64,000 nucleotides of DNA from Cytobacillus firmus DS1 (GCF_000565285.1 NZ_APVL01000013.1:62001-126000), one strand, 5' to 3'; shown: positions 30,357-40,657, numbered from the stretch's first letter. Made by a program: numbers and translations. The notes: generated by a model from the letters alone, not told the origin.

Positions 30357-30385
30357 AAAAAGAGCGCCATTTCTTCTGGCGCTCT
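30357..30385 (-). terminator. Terminator after apt
   Basis: AGAGCGCC...GGCGCTCT hairpin with T's following on the minus strand, 15 bp past the apt stop. Confidence 0.82.
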
Positions 30386-30399
30386 CTTTGTATAAAAAA

Positions 30400-30912
30400 T
30401 TAATACTGCATCAATGTCAGAATGTCATAGTTATCCAGCTTTTTACGCCCATCAAGGTATGTTAACTCGATAAGGAATGCAATGCCTGCCACTACTCCGC
30501 CAAGTTCTTCAACCAGCTGGATGGTTGCATCGATTGTTCCGCCTGTTGCAAGGAGGTCATCAGTGATCAGGACTCTTTGCCCTGGTTTGATGGCATCTTT
30601 ATGAATAGTTAATACATCTTTGCCATATTCAAGGCCATAATTAACCTTGACTGTTTCACGTGGAAGTTTCCCTTCTTTGCGGACTGGTGCAAAGCCTACA
30701 CCTAGAGAATAAGCTACAGGGCAGCCAATGATGAATCCGCGGGCTTCAGGGCCAACTACCAGGTCAATCTTCTTTTCGCGTGCATATTCAACAATTTGAT
30801 CAGTAGCATATTTATACGCTTCACCATTGTCCATAAGTGTTGTAATATCTTTAAATTTAATGCCTGGCTTCGGCCAATCTTCTACAATTGTTATATACTG
30901 TTTTAAGTCCAT
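30400..30912 (-). CDS. apt: Adenine phosphoribosyltransferase
   Basis: 170-aa type I PRTase. The PRPP loop is [13 protein letters not shown], preceded by the [16 protein letters not shown] region. It salvages adenine to AMP with PRPP. The start overlaps the end of recJ by 10 nt in another frame, and the GGAAGAAAA upstream serves as ribosome binding site, so translation is likely coupled to recJ. Confidence 0.96.
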   Translation of the reverse strand: MDLKQYITIVEDWPKPGIKFKDITTLMDNGEAYKYATDQIVEYAREKKIDLVVGPEARGFIIGCPVAYSLGVGFAPVRKEGKLPRETVKVNYGLEYGKDVLTIHKDAIKPGQRVLITDDLLATGGTIDATIQLVEELGGVVAGIAFLIELTYLDGRKKLDNYDILTLMQY

Positions 30913-33272
30913 TTTTCTTCCTTTGCCTCCTCATGTTTTACAGCCCCTTGCATAACTTCATCAAACCAGTCTTTGAGCTGCTGAAAGGATGAATAGAGCA
31001 AATCGCTCTCAAGAGTGTATTGTGCCTGTTTAAGCTGATAAGTTCGTGAATCAGCTAAATCCCGTTTAGTGGATGTATTGTTTAACGAAATGACACCATT
31101 ATTTATTTTAACAAATTCCAATTCAAAAAACACTTGAGACATAAAATCTACCGTCTCCCTGCTCCAACCCTTATGCTTGGCTATATCATTCCCATGACGC
31201 CTGATATCAATTGAACCTTTTTTAGCAATCAGGGCAAAATACCATTTAAAATGGTCTCTTGTGGGCAGTGTGCTGAAATAGTCACTGTCTTCTTTATAGA
31301 AATGAGCATAGATTCTGGCAGGTTTTTTGCCGGAGAAAACATGTGCAAGGATTTCCTTTGAAGGCGGCAAATCAGCCAGTACAACGTTTGAGCCTTCTAG
31401 TTTTAAGGCTTCTGCATCTTCTGCAGATGTTATTTTCACCATGTTTTCACCTGCAAATGTCTTATATTTAGAAATATATTCCTCATTAAAAAATATCCAG
31501 GTTGTGTTTGCCTCAGGAATGACACCTTGAAGCCTTTCAAGCCGTTTTAAACTCCGGATATCAAACAGCTGCCAGGAGTTTACTGCCATATCCTGCAGGA
31601 AAATTTGCGGTTTTTTAATATTATTCCATTCATTAATGGATAATTCACCAATAACGGACAGCTTGGAGTATGGTGAAATATGCTCATGCAAATGCCCAAG
31701 CCCAAAACCGATCCCATCAAGTGAAGATCCATCATTCTCGATTGTGACTTTAATATGGTTCTGTTCAGATCCGATCTTTCTCATAGCTGCAATATTAGCA
31801 TCTTTTATCATTACTTTCGGTTTTGCATTCCCCATCCCAAATGGGGCAAGCAGCTGCATCTCTGCAATAGAAGAAAGATTGATATCTTTTATATGGAAAA
31901 CCCCGTCAATGGAGGTTACAGGAATAAAATCTTCCTCAGTCAGCTGTTCATTTGCAAGAGCTTTTAGTCTGCTTCTCAGATCATCAACCGAATCAATGGA
32001 TAAAGTCATACCCGCTGCCATCGGGTGCCCTCCAAAGTGGGGCAGAATGTCCCGGCATTCAGATAGATTTTTGAACAGATCAAAACCTTCTATACTTCTT
32101 GCTGAACCCTTCGCCAGCCCTTTTTCACTGTCATAACTAAGGACAATGGCCGGGCGGTAAAACTTTTCAACAAGCTTCGAAGCTACTATTCCGATTACCC
32201 CGGCGTTCCAGCCTTCTTTCCCAACAACAATAACTGAATGCTCACTGATTGGGAAATTTGTTTCAACCTCATGAACCGCTTGTGCTGCAATGTCATTGAC
32301 AATAGCTTGCCTCTCTTTATTCAGCATTTCAATTTCTTCGGCAATGGCCTGTGCTTCATAAGGATCATTTGTCAGAAGCAAATCCACAGCAGGATTCGCG
32401 CTTTCAAGCCTTCCGGCTGCATTGAGACGAGGGCCGATTGTAAAACCGATCGTTTCCTCACTAATGGATGGAAGCTCGATTCGTGCCGCTTTAAACAAAG
32501 CATTCAAACCTGTATTTTTAGTTGATTTCAGTTTTTGAATCCCGCGCTTGGCAATAAGTCTGTTTTCTCCTGTTAAAGAAACAAGGTCAGCAATTGTGCC
32601 GATCGCAGCTATTTCCAAAAGGTGATCAGGCATTTCACCATACAGTGCATGTGCAAGCTTAAAGGCTACTCCAACACCGGCAAGTTCCCGAAATGGGTAT
32701 CTGCTTTCCGGATGCTTAGGATGCACAATGGCCAATGCTTCAGGAAGCACAGGGCCGGGCTCATGGTGATCTGTAATGATCAAATCCATTCCAAGCTCTT
32801 TTGCAGTTTTTGCTTCATTTACAGCAGAGATTCCGGTATCTACAGTAATAATTAAACGGATGCCAGTTTCGGCTGCATGCTCAAAAGCCGGGATATTTGG
32901 CCCATAGCCTTCCGTAAAACGATTCGGTATGTAGAATTGGACATCAGCACCGAGATCTCTAAGCGCCATCATCATGACAGAAGTACTGGTCACACCATCC
33001 GCATCATAATCACCAAAAATTAAAATAGGTTCCTGTTTTTCAATGGCTTCTTTTATTCTGGAAACAGCAATTGCCATATCTGTCATTAAAAAAGGATCAT
33101 GAAATTCCTGCTCATTATCCATCAGAAAATACCGTGCTGAATCAACGGTATCCATTCCGCGATTAATTAACAGCGATGCTGCAAGAGGAGAAATATTCAG
33201 TTCCTGTGAAAGCCGCTGTACTTTATCCTCTTCTGTTTGCCGAACAATCCATCGCGTTCTTGAATGTAACAT
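30903..33272 (-). CDS. recJ: Single-stranded-DNA-specific exonuclease RecJ
   Basis: 789-aa DHH-family nuclease. The motifs are [16 protein letters not shown] (I), IITVDTGI with IITDHHEPG (DHH), [10 protein letters not shown] and [11 protein letters not shown] (DHHA1), followed by an OB-fold and a Firmicutes-type C-terminal domain. It degrades 5' single-stranded DNA in recombination and repair. The ATG at 33272 follows GAGGGGTG; upstream in-frame codons to 33323 lack a site. Confidence 0.95.
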   Translation of the reverse strand: MLHSRTRWIVRQTEEDKVQRLSQELNISPLAASLLINRGMDTVDSARYFLMDNEQEFHDPFLMTDMAIAVSRIKEAIEKQEPILIFGDYDADGVTSTSVMMMALRDLGADVQFYIPNRFTEGYGPNIPAFEHAAETGIRLIITVDTGISAVNEAKTAKELGMDLIITDHHEPGPVLPEALAIVHPKHPESRYPFRELAGVGVAFKLAHALYGEMPDHLLEIAAIGTIADLVSLTGENRLIAKRGIQKLKSTKNTGLNALFKAARIELPSISEETIGFTIGPRLNAAGRLESANPAVDLLLTNDPYEAQAIAEEIEMLNKERQAIVNDIAAQAVHEVETNFPISEHSVIVVGKEGWNAGVIGIVASKLVEKFYRPAIVLSYDSEKGLAKGSARSIEGFDLFKNLSECRDILPHFGGHPMAAGMTLSIDSVDDLRSRLKALANEQLTEEDFIPVTSIDGVFHIKDINLSSIAEMQLLAPFGMGNAKPKVMIKDANIAAMRKIGSEQNHIKVTIENDGSSLDGIGFGLGHLHEHISPYSKLSVIGELSINEWNNIKKPQIFLQDMAVNSWQLFDIRSLKRLERLQGVIPEANTTWIFFNEEYISKYKTFAGENMVKITSAEDAEALKLEGSNVVLADLPPSKEILAHVFSGKKPARIYAHFYKEDSDYFSTLPTRDHFKWYFALIAKKGSIDIRRHGNDIAKHKGWSRETVDFMSQVFFELEFVKINNGVISLNNTSTKRDLADSRTYQLKQAQYTLESDLLYSSFQQLKDWFDEVMQGAVKHEEAKEEKWT

Positions 33273-33400
33273 ACGTTCACCCCTCAGCTTATTCATTATA
33301 CAAGAGGGGAAGGTGCGTTTCAATAAGTTAAAATCGGGTTAATCCATACAATTTTGGAAAGAAAAACAGGTGCTGCAGGTTACTTTTTGAGACCAAAAGA

Positions 33401-33422
33401 AAAACTTGAGCAAAAGCTCAAG
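33401..33422 (-). terminator. Terminator after lapA
   Basis: CTTGAGC/GCTCAAG hairpin (33405-33422) followed on the minus strand by TTTTTCTTTT, 10 bp past the lapA stop. Confidence 0.78.
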
Positions 33423-33431
33423 CCTGTTCAC

Positions 33432-33749
33432 TCAATGTATATCCCTATCCAGCTCTTTTTCAAGTTCTTCCTTATCAGCATTATCTTTTACAGAATTTCC
33501 TGCTTTAAGCTTTTCATTTTCCCTTTTTAGTAATTTCACTTGCCTCTGAAGTGAGTAAATGCGGACAATGCCGACAGAACCTACAATTAGCCCACCCATA
33601 AGAACAGATCCTAAAATCACTAGAATCAGCGGCCACCGGCTTTCCCCAAACAAGTAGTTAACCGTTACATTATCGACATTGATCACTGCAAAAACAGCCA
33701 CGATCAGCGCAAATAAAAAACCCAATAATAAAGTCCATTGAAATTTCAT
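33432..33749 (-). CDS. yrvD: LapA (DUF1049) family membrane protein (YrvD)
   Basis: 105 aa. Two membrane segments (TLLLGFLFALIVAVFAVINV and WPLILVILGSVLMGGLIVGS) flank the conserved VNYLFGESRWPL loop, followed by a charged coiled-coil tail (RQVKLLKRENEKLKAG). This is the LapA/YrvD layout; E. coli LapA helps regulate lipopolysaccharide, which is absent here, so the role in Bacillus is unknown. GGAGAGG precedes the ATG. Confidence 0.83.
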   Translation of the reverse strand: MKFQWTLLLGFLFALIVAVFAVINVDNVTVNYLFGESRWPLILVILGSVLMGGLIVGSVGIVRIYSLQRQVKLLKRENEKLKAGNSVKDNADKEELEKELDRDIH

Positions 33750-33773
33750 TCTATCCTCTCCCTGATATATTCT

Positions 33774-34676
33774 CTAATTTATATGTTCTTCGCTGTAAGG
33801 ATTAATGTGCACAAAGACATTTTGCACATTTTCCAATTGGAGCAGCTTGCGTTTTACTTCTTTGCCGACCCGGTGGCCATCCTCAACAGTCATATTCGGA
33901 TCCACCGAGACTTTAATATCAACAATTACATAATGTCCGTGTTCCCTGGCATGCAGTTCATCAATCCTTTTAACCTGGTTGACGGATTCAGCCGTTTTGC
34001 GCATTTCAAGTGTATCTTCCTCATGAAGCACATGATCAAGTGTGCTATGAATGGATTCTTTCCCAAGCCGCCATGCCATCTTGAGAATCATAAGGGATAC
34101 AATGAGGCCAGCCACCGGATCTGCATACTCAAGCCATTCAATCCCCATTCTTCCGCCAATAATTGCACAGCCAATACCTATTAAAGCTGCAATTGATGAA
34201 TAAACATCTGAACGGTGTTCATAAGCATTTACAATTAAAGCATCACTGTTTAGTTTCTTTCCCAAATTATACTTATACCGAAACATTGATTCTTTCACAA
34301 TAATAGAAACCAGCACTGCAGCTATTGCAATTGCTTTTGGTGGTTCAATTGGCGAAAAGAATGATTCAAATGATGATTTACCAATTTCAATTCCCACAAG
34401 GAACAGCAGGACGGCAACAATTATGGCTGCTATCAATTCTGCTTTTCCATGGCCATACGGGTGATCATCATCCGGCGGCTGTTTCGCAGCCCTCAGACCC
34501 AAATATACAGCAAAGGATCCGGCAACATCTGAAGCTGAATGAACCGCATCCGCCACCAGCGCTTTACTTCCTGAATAAACCCCAATTCCCCATTTGAGGG
34601 CGGCTAGAATAATATTGCCCACGATGCCAATTATAGCTGCAAATTCAGCTTTCTTAAAACGATCGTTATTTTCCAA
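33774..34676 (-). CDS. Cation diffusion facilitator family transporter
   Basis: 300-aa CDF efflux protein. Six membrane helices are visible; the metal site in TM2 reads HSASD and in TM5 EHRSD, and the histidine-rich loop contains DDDHPYGHGKAE. A C-terminal cytoplasmic dimer domain ends the protein (HVHINPYSEE-like). The family exports Zn, Mn, Fe or Co in exchange for protons. B. subtilis relatives MneP/MneS export Mn, but the TM2/TM5 residues differ, so the metal is open. The start is TTG at 34676 with AAGGAAG upstream. Confidence 0.88.
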   Translation of the reverse strand: MENNDRFKKAEFAAIIGIVGNIILAALKWGIGVYSGSKALVADAVHSASDVAGSFAVYLGLRAAKQPPDDDHPYGHGKAELIAAIIVAVLLFLVGIEIGKSSFESFFSPIEPPKAIAIAAVLVSIIVKESMFRYKYNLGKKLNSDALIVNAYEHRSDVYSSIAALIGIGCAIIGGRMGIEWLEYADPVAGLIVSLMILKMAWRLGKESIHSTLDHVLHEEDTLEMRKTAESVNQVKRIDELHAREHGHYVIVDIKVSVDPNMTVEDGHRVGKEVKRKLLQLENVQNVFVHINPYSEEHIN

Positions 34677-34771
34677 AGCGATACTTCCTTCCTCCCTGAT
34701 CTTGCTATTAGTTTATCCTATTTCCCGGAATCATTAACCAAATTCGTAAAATAGACAGCATCCTGACTTTT

Positions 34772-34798
34772 AAAAAAAACCCAGGCAATCGCCTGAGT
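34772..34798 (-). terminator. Terminator after secDF
   Basis: ACTCAGGC-GATT-GCCTGGGT hairpin followed by seven T's on the minus strand, 12 bp past the secDF stop. Confidence 0.85.
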
Positions 34799-34810
34799 TT
34801 TTTTTAATTA

Positions 34811-37075
34811 TTACACTTGAGGTTCGTCACTGACTTTGCGTTTTTCTTTAACAGTGTGAATAACGCCTTTTTCTTTCAGTTCTTTGCCTTTCCATACTGC
34901 CCATATCTGTGCAGCAAGGAAAATGGATGAATAAGTACCTGCGATTAAACCGATCAGAAGTGCAAATGAGAAGTTTCTGATTGATTCACTTCCAAACACG
35001 AGCAGCGCAACGACTGTAAATACAACCGTTAAAACAGTATTCACAGAGCGGCCAAGCGTTTGGCGAAGACTCTTATTTACAACATCCGCTATATCTTCAA
35101 ATGACTTGAGCTTTTTCTTTTTCTGCATATTCTCACGCATCCGGTCGAAGGTTACGATGGTATCATTGATCGAATAACCGACTACCGTCAGGACTGCCGC
35201 AATGAAGGTAATATCCACTTCAAAACGCGTAAAGCTAAATACAGCGATTATAAAGAAGGCATCATGCAGGAGCGCAAGAACTGCCGGAATCGCCATCTTG
35301 ATCTCAAAACGAATGGATACATAAATGATAATGCCTACAGAGGCTATCGCAAGAGCTTTCAGTGCATTTTTAGCGAGTTCTTTTCCTACAGTTGGTGAAA
35401 CTGTGCTGACATTCGGATCTTGACCGAATTTTTCATGAAAATGAGTCTTAACTTCTGCTATTTCGCCTTTAGTTAAAACATCTTTAAATCTAGCAACTCC
35501 AATATCTTTATTATCTCCTGAGATGACAATATCATCTGTCTCGATTCCAAGAGCTGATAATTCAGCTTGGAAATTTTCTTTTGTCATAGATTCACTTGCC
35601 CGCTGCTCGATCCGGGTACCACTGACAAAATCGATTCCTAGATTTAAGCGGAATATAGAAACAACAATGATTCCTGCTGAAATTAGAACAGCAGAAAGGA
35701 TGAAAAACTTCTTGCGGTTTCCTACAAAATCAAACTTATCGAATTTGGTCGGCAAATCAAGGGTATCGTAATTTTCAGCAATATTTTTGATCTCACTTTT
35801 CTTAACACCAAACCAGCCTGGTTTTTTATCAAGAGCTTTACTATGGACCCAAAGCCCCATAAGCAGCCTTGTACCGTATACGGCAGTAATAAAGCTTGCC
35901 AGGATGCTTATTATAAGCATGGTTGCAAATCCCTTTACAGAACTTGTCCCATACATGAATAATACGGCTGCCGCTAGAATAGTTGTGATATTCGCATCAA
36001 AGATTGTAGAAAGTGAGTTTTTCTCTCCAGCCTGGAAAGCAGATTTGATTGTCCTGCCCACTTTCATCTCTTCACGAATTCTCTCATAGGTAATGATATT
36101 CGCATCAACAGCCATACCAACCCCCAGAATGAGCGCAGCTATACCAGGCAGCGTCAATACGCCATTCATCCAGTCAAAAACGAGTAAAATCAGATAAATA
36201 TAGAAAGATAATGTAAGTGTCGCTATAAACCCAGGGAAACGATATACGGCAATCATGTAAATAAATATAATTGCAATGCCAATAATACCGGCAAGAATGG
36301 TCGTTTCCATTGCCTGCTCACCAAATTTAGCACCTACTGATGTTGAATAAACTTCATCGAGCTGTACAGGAAGGGATCCTGCATTCAATAAATCTGACAG
36401 TGTCTGTGCTTCTTCAACCGTAAAGTTCCCTACAATGGACACGGTATCCTGATTAAAGATCTGGCTTACCTGAGGAGCAGACAGATATTTGGGATCTTCT
36501 TTAGCCGATTCAGCCTTGAAAGAATCCTTGCCTTCTTCAAAATCAAGCCAGATGACAAGCAGGTTATTTGGCGTTCCCATGTTGACAATTTTTTCGGTTA
36601 CATCTTTGAATTTTCCGGCACTTTTCAGTTTCAATGAAACGCTTGGCTTTCCATTTTCATCAAATGTCTGCTTTGCCCCATTTTCTGCAAGGTCTGAACC
36701 ATCCATCATTATTTGATCATTAACATCTCTGAATGAAAGATTTGCTTCGGTAGACAGAATTTCCCTTGCCTTATTCTGATCTGTTACACCAGCAAGCTGA
36801 ACACGGATCCGCTTATCTCCCTCAATTTGGATATTCGGCTCGCTTACACCGAGAACATTGATTCGCCTGTCAAGTGCTTCAGCAGTACTTGCAAGGACAT
36901 CTTTATTTACCTTCTGCCCATCTTTTGGTGTCACATCATAGAGCACTTCGAATCCGCCCTGCAAATCAAGGCCAAGCTTAATATTTTTTAAAATGTTATT
37001 TGTCGTTGCCCCTGCCAGACTTCCCAATAATAAAACAATCAGGAAAAAAGCAACGATACGGCTGCGCTTTACCAT
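34811..37075 (-). CDS. secDF: Protein translocase subunit SecDF (fused)
   Basis: 754-aa fusion of SecD and SecF as in B. subtilis. The SecD half begins with a membrane anchor and LGLDLQGGFEVLYDV and has the P1 extracellular domain and six helices with the GMAVDANIITYERIREE motif. The SecF half begins near FDFVGNRKKFF, with LNLGIDFVSGTRIE and GYSINDTIVTFDRMRENM. It uses the proton gradient to help Sec export. AAGGAGG precedes the ATG. Confidence 0.96.
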   Translation of the reverse strand: MVKRSRIVAFFLIVLLLGSLAGATTNNILKNIKLGLDLQGGFEVLYDVTPKDGQKVNKDVLASTAEALDRRINVLGVSEPNIQIEGDKRIRVQLAGVTDQNKAREILSTEANLSFRDVNDQIMMDGSDLAENGAKQTFDENGKPSVSLKLKSAGKFKDVTEKIVNMGTPNNLLVIWLDFEEGKDSFKAESAKEDPKYLSAPQVSQIFNQDTVSIVGNFTVEEAQTLSDLLNAGSLPVQLDEVYSTSVGAKFGEQAMETTILAGIIGIAIIFIYMIAVYRFPGFIATLTLSFYIYLILLVFDWMNGVLTLPGIAALILGVGMAVDANIITYERIREEMKVGRTIKSAFQAGEKNSLSTIFDANITTILAAAVLFMYGTSSVKGFATMLIISILASFITAVYGTRLLMGLWVHSKALDKKPGWFGVKKSEIKNIAENYDTLDLPTKFDKFDFVGNRKKFFILSAVLISAGIIVVSIFRLNLGIDFVSGTRIEQRASESMTKENFQAELSALGIETDDIVISGDNKDIGVARFKDVLTKGEIAEVKTHFHEKFGQDPNVSTVSPTVGKELAKNALKALAIASVGIIIYVSIRFEIKMAIPAVLALLHDAFFIIAVFSFTRFEVDITFIAAVLTVVGYSINDTIVTFDRMRENMQKKKKLKSFEDIADVVNKSLRQTLGRSVNTVLTVVFTVVALLVFGSESIRNFSFALLIGLIAGTYSSIFLAAQIWAVWKGKELKEKGVIHTVKEKRKVSDEPQV

Positions 37076-37296
37076 TCTGAATAAATCCTCCTTAGCTATC
37101 GCCCGCTACTAAATATAACAGGCACCGCATCAGCGAGTGTGATGCATTATTTACCTTACAGGCTTGCATGGCCAGTCCACATATCTATTAAATGCAGCCT
37201 GACCGTTAATTAAATCATTGCCGTTTTTACCATTCGCTCTTAAATTTCATTCTATGTAGAACAATGCTATGAAAAAGACCGATTACTCCGCTTTTC

Positions 37297-37325
37297 ATTA
37301 TGAAACAGATTGTAAAACCTGTCAA
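37297..37325 (-). promoter_or_regulatory. Probable promoter of secDF
   Basis: TTGACA (37320-37325), 17-nt spacer, CATAAT (37297-37302) on the minus strand, about 220 bp before the secDF start. A second TTGACA lies just upstream. The leader between promoter and gene (37076-37290) shows no other recognised feature. Confidence 0.6.
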
Positions 37326-37371
37326 TTTGTCTTATTTCATGTCAACCCTTGAAAAAATTGGAAACAACTGG

Positions 37372-37668
37372 CTACCTTAATAGTTTTCTTCTTTCTTCTT
37401 CATTATTTAAATCAAATTCATCTTCCTTAAAAGACTCGATGGTAGCATAGTGAATGTATTCACTCACCTTTACCTTCATTACTTCTTCCACAATTTCAAA
37501 TAGCCTGACATTTTCTTTTGGTTTTTTCCATTTTTTCTTTGTCAGATATACCCAGAGATCCTGTTCAGTTACTTTTTTATATCCCAGAAGCCGAAATTCA
37601 TCCAGTTTGCTTTCCAATGCAGGTTTTACCGTAGTGCGAAAATAATCATATTCATGGCCGATTTTCAT
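37372..37668 (-). CDS. comN: Post-transcriptional regulator ComN (YrzD)
   Basis: 98 aa, of the ComN/post-transcriptional regulator family, with the conserved LDEFRLLGYKKVTEQDLWVYLTKKKWKK core. B. subtilis ComN promotes comE operon expression after transcription and associates with DivIVA. The position between secDF and spoVB matches B. subtilis yrzD. ATG 37668 is 9 nt from GGGAGG; the ATG at 37689 has no site. Confidence 0.82.
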   Translation of the reverse strand: MKIGHEYDYFRTTVKPALESKLDEFRLLGYKKVTEQDLWVYLTKKKWKKPKENVRLFEIVEEVMKVKVSEYIHYATIESFKEDEFDLNNEEERRKLLR

Positions 37669-37790
37669 TTTCAGCCGCCTCCCCGCCATTAATCACATGG
37701 AAATTATGATAGCTTGTCATGCTTTGTCCTCTATCTTGCATATAGATAATTGTATATGATATTACCCATTTTGAGAAGGCAGGGAGTTGA

Positions 37791-39356
37791 ATGTCCAAAT
37801 TTCTGAAAGGTACCATGATCCTGCTCGCTGCAGGGCTGGTGACCCGGGTCCTTGGCTTTATTAACAGAATTGTCATTGCCCGATTTATTGGAGAAGAAGG
37901 TGTTGGCCTTTATATGATGGCCTTTCCCACCATGATTCTTGTTGTCACGATTACACAGCTTGGGCTGCCGGTTGCTATTTCTAAAAATGTGGCCGAGGCA
38001 GAGGCAAGAGGCGATACAGCAAAAATCAAGAAAATATTAATTGTTTCCTTGGCAACTACCATCTCGCTTTCCATTGTTTTCACTCCCGCTTTAATTTTGC
38101 TCGCTCCATTATTATCAGAGACACTCTTTACTGATAACCGGACCCATTTGCCTTTGATGGCAATCGCTCCAATTGTGCCGATCATTGCAGTTTCCTCTGT
38201 CATTCGGGGTTATTTCCAGGGCAGGCAGAACATGAAGCCTGCTGCCTATTCCCAGATGATTGAGCAGGTAGTCCGAATCAGTCTGATCGCTTTAATGACT
38301 AAGGCATTCCTGCCATATGGAATTGAGTATGCAGCTGCTGGTGCCATGCTGGCAGCAGTCATCGGGGAGTTTGCATCATTGCTTTATTTAATGACCACAT
38401 TTAAGCTTAAAAAGAAATTCAGAGTCAGGAAGCAATTTTTTAAATATGTGTCTTCCGGGAAAAGTACATTTAACGAATTGATGACCGTTGCCCTTCCAAC
38501 GACAGGCAGCAGAATGATCGGTTCTGTAGCGTGGTTTTTTGAACCGATTGTGGTGGCGCAGAGTCTGGCACTTGCAGGTGTGGCGGCAGCTGCGGCTACG
38601 AAGCAGTATGGTGCTCTTACGGGCTTTGCCATGCCTCTTCTGATGCTGCCATCTTTTATTACTTATTCGCTGTCAACCTCTCTTGTTCCGGCTATAAGCG
38701 AGGCAAATTCCCAAAATAATATGCGTCTGATCGAATATCGGCTTCAGCAGGCGCTTCGATTTGCATTTATTACCGGGGGCCTTGCAGTGGTGGTTCTTTA
38801 CGTCCTTTCCGATCAGCTAATGGAAGTGATGTATGGCTCCTCAAGCGGTTCACATTTTATTAAACTGATGGCGCCCTTTTTCCTGTTTTATTATTATCAG
38901 GGACCTCTTCAGGCAACTTTGCAGGCATTGAATCTCGCCCGTGCTGCCATGATCAACAGTTTGATTGGAGCTGTAGTAAAGACGGCCGTTATCTTTCTCC
39001 TTGCCAGCCAGCCTGCATTCGGGATAAACGGAGTTGCAATGGGGATTTTGACAGGCACAGTTCTGGTGACAATGCTTCACTTTGCAACCGTTCTGAAAGC
39101 TATTTCGTTTACTTTTTTCGTAAGGGATTATATAAAAACGATTATTGCAATGGTAATGTCAGGAGGCTTAGGGTTCTGGATGCTAAAAAACACCCTTGCC
39201 TCAGACATGAATACAGCCTTAAGGGTTATTTTGATATCCACAGTCATCACAATGGTCTATACTATCCTTTTATTAATCTTAAAGCTGATTAGAAAGAATG
39301 ACTTAGTTCGTATACCGGGAATCGGCAAAATGATATCCAGGCTTGCATTTAAATAA
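37791..39356 (+). CDS. spoVB: Stage V sporulation protein B (MATE/MOP-type flippase)
   Basis: 521-aa polytopic protein with about 14 helices, of the polysaccharide-transport/MOP group. It begins MSKFLKGTMILLAAGLVTRVLGFINRIVIARFIGEEGVGLYMM, and RGYFQGRQNMKPAAYSQMIEQVVRI is a family hallmark. SpoVB is required for spore cortex synthesis, probably as a lipid II flippase in the mother cell. GGGAG precedes the ATG. It is divergent from comN. Confidence 0.93.
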   Translation: MSKFLKGTMILLAAGLVTRVLGFINRIVIARFIGEEGVGLYMMAFPTMILVVTITQLGLPVAISKNVAEAEARGDTAKIKKILIVSLATTISLSIVFTPALILLAPLLSETLFTDNRTHLPLMAIAPIVPIIAVSSVIRGYFQGRQNMKPAAYSQMIEQVVRISLIALMTKAFLPYGIEYAAAGAMLAAVIGEFASLLYLMTTFKLKKKFRVRKQFFKYVSSGKSTFNELMTVALPTTGSRMIGSVAWFFEPIVVAQSLALAGVAAAAATKQYGALTGFAMPLLMLPSFITYSLSTSLVPAISEANSQNNMRLIEYRLQQALRFAFITGGLAVVVLYVLSDQLMEVMYGSSSGSHFIKLMAPFFLFYYYQGPLQATLQALNLARAAMINSLIGAVVKTAVIFLLASQPAFGINGVAMGILTGTVLVTMLHFATVLKAISFTFFVRDYIKTIIAMVMSGGLGFWMLKNTLASDMNTALRVILISTVITMVYTILLLILKLIRKNDLVRIPGIGKMISRLAFK

Positions 39357-39357
39357 T

Positions 39358-39386
39358 AAACAAGGGCTGCTGAACTGTCCTTGTTT
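39358..39386. terminator. Bidirectional terminator between spoVB and the DUF421 gene
   Basis: AAACAAGG...CCTTGTTT hairpin between convergent genes; the right arm overlaps the stop of the minus-strand gene. Confidence 0.72.
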
Positions 39387-40035
39387 ATTTTCTTTCATCA
39401 AGCAGGTCCACATAAAATTGGCCATTTTCATAACTGCAGAATGAAATATTGGATATTTCTTTATACCCTTCTTTTCGAAGTTCCTGACGCAGCCAAAAGT
39501 CACTTTTATTTATCGTTTCAAGATTAGTTTTCTGAATCGTTCCATCTATAATTAAAGGGATCGTTATCCCTCCCTCATTACTGTCATTTCTTTCAAACAC
39601 TGACAACGTGCCGGAGGATTCAAGGATAGCAAATTCCACATCGGAGATTTTGGCAATATCTTTTTCTCTTAATTGCAGTAGCAGGTCATCAAAGTTATAC
39701 CTCTGCTTCCTCATGGCATTTTCATCTATTTTTCCTTTATTAATAATTATGGTCGGCTTTCCATCAACTACGTCCCTGAATGTTTTGCTCTTCAGGGAGA
39801 ATATGGCTAATACAATTTGTACAACCATCAAAAGGAGCATGGGGAGCACATTTTTCAAAATATTTGAATCCGGAGTTTCAATCGCGACAACTGCAAGTTC
39901 TGCAATCATGATATAGACGACGAGGTCCAGGATGCTTAGCTCACCAATTTCCCTTTTGCCCATTAGTCTAAAGATGAGAAGAATGACTGCATATAGAAAT
40001 AAGGTTCTTACAATGATGATTAGATATTCTTCCAC
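39385..40035 (-). CDS. yrbG: DUF421 domain membrane protein (YrbG/YetF family)
   Basis: 216 aa. Three N-terminal helices (IIIVRTLFLYAVILLIFRLMG, LDLVVYIMIAELAVV, VLPMLLLMVVQIVLAIFSL) precede two YetF-type cytoplasmic subdomains (GKPTIIINKGKIDENAMRKQRY and a C-terminal half). Related spore proteins form germinant-linked membrane complexes, but this copy's role is not defined. The GTG at 40035 has AAAGGAG 10 nt upstream; the open frame to 40122 has none. Confidence 0.82.
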   Translation of the reverse strand: MEEYLIIIVRTLFLYAVILLIFRLMGKREIGELSILDLVVYIMIAELAVVAIETPDSNILKNVLPMLLLMVVQIVLAIFSLKSKTFRDVVDGKPTIIINKGKIDENAMRKQRYNFDDLLLQLREKDIAKISDVEFAILESSGTLSVFERNDSNEGGITIPLIIDGTIQKTNLETINKSDFWLRQELRKEGYKEISNISFCSYENGQFYVDLLDERK

Positions 40036-40232
40036 TTCTACAGCACTCCTTTTGATGCAATCCTTTATATTCTTCCGCTTTATTGAACTTTTATGAGTAT
40101 ATGAGGTTTTTTCTTTGAACAATTTAGATTCTATTTTTTCATTGTCTGAATATGCTTGTACTAAGGAAAAGGCTGGTTACCTCAAGGGTCGAAACCTGTT
40201 CCTGTTCACTATTAAGAAGGGAGAGGGTCCAT

Positions 40233-40619
40233 ATAGAAGAATCAAAGAACGTTGGAAGCGCTGTACTTTATGGTATTATTGCGATTTTTGCCATTGCCGT
40301 TGCCGGCAGTCTCATTTTTTCACTGCTATTGAGATTTACATCACTGCAGGAGTCTTCCTTGCAGTATATTATTACTGGTGTTTCATTCATTTCTCTTTTC
40401 GCAGGCGGGTTCATTTCCGGAGGAAAAGGTAAGCAAAAAGGCTGGCTGCTCGGAGGCTTAACCGGCCTTATTTATTCAATCGTTATTTTTCTTTTTCAAT
40501 ATTTGGGACATGACAGTTTATTTAATATGGAGCAAATGATTTACCACACCTGTTTCACACTTACGGCCATGATGGGCGGTATATTGGGAGTGAATCTCAA
40601 CACCAAAAGAACCGCATAA
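40233..40619 (+). CDS. yrzE: TIGR04086 family membrane protein (YrzE-like)
   Basis: About 128 aa with four hydrophobic segments (AVLYGIIAIFAIAVAGSLIFSLLL, ITGVSFISLFAGGFISG, WLLGGLTGLIYSIVIFLF and a last one) and the GGKGKQKGWL loop, matching YrzE/TIGR04086. The expected start codon is odd: GGGAGAGG at 40220-40227 is followed by ATA at 40233, where homologues would be expected to begin Met-Glu-Glu. The in-frame ATG at 40152 has no ribosome binding site and adds a sequence unlike the family. The gene could start at ATA, or the base could be an error. Confidence 0.68.
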   Translation: MEESKNVGSAVLYGIIAIFAIAVAGSLIFSLLLRFTSLQESSLQYIITGVSFISLFAGGFISGGKGKQKGWLLGGLTGLIYSIVIFLFQYLGHDSLFNMEQMIYHTCFTLTAMMGGILGVNLNTKRTA

Positions 40620-40623
40620 AAAA

Positions 40624-40649
40624 GAAGGTCCTGAGTTTCCGGGACCTTC
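40624..40649. terminator. Bidirectional terminator between yrzE and yajC
   Basis: GAAGGTCC...GGACCTTC hairpin with A's before and TTTT after, between convergent genes. Confidence 0.82.
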
Positions 40650-40657
40650 TTTTGATA

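Noticed and set aside
31636-32136. Plus-strand 166-codon frame
   Set aside because: Antisense to recJ; no start signal.
36489-36716. Plus-strand frames inside secDF
   Set aside because: Antisense shadows of a well-conserved gene.
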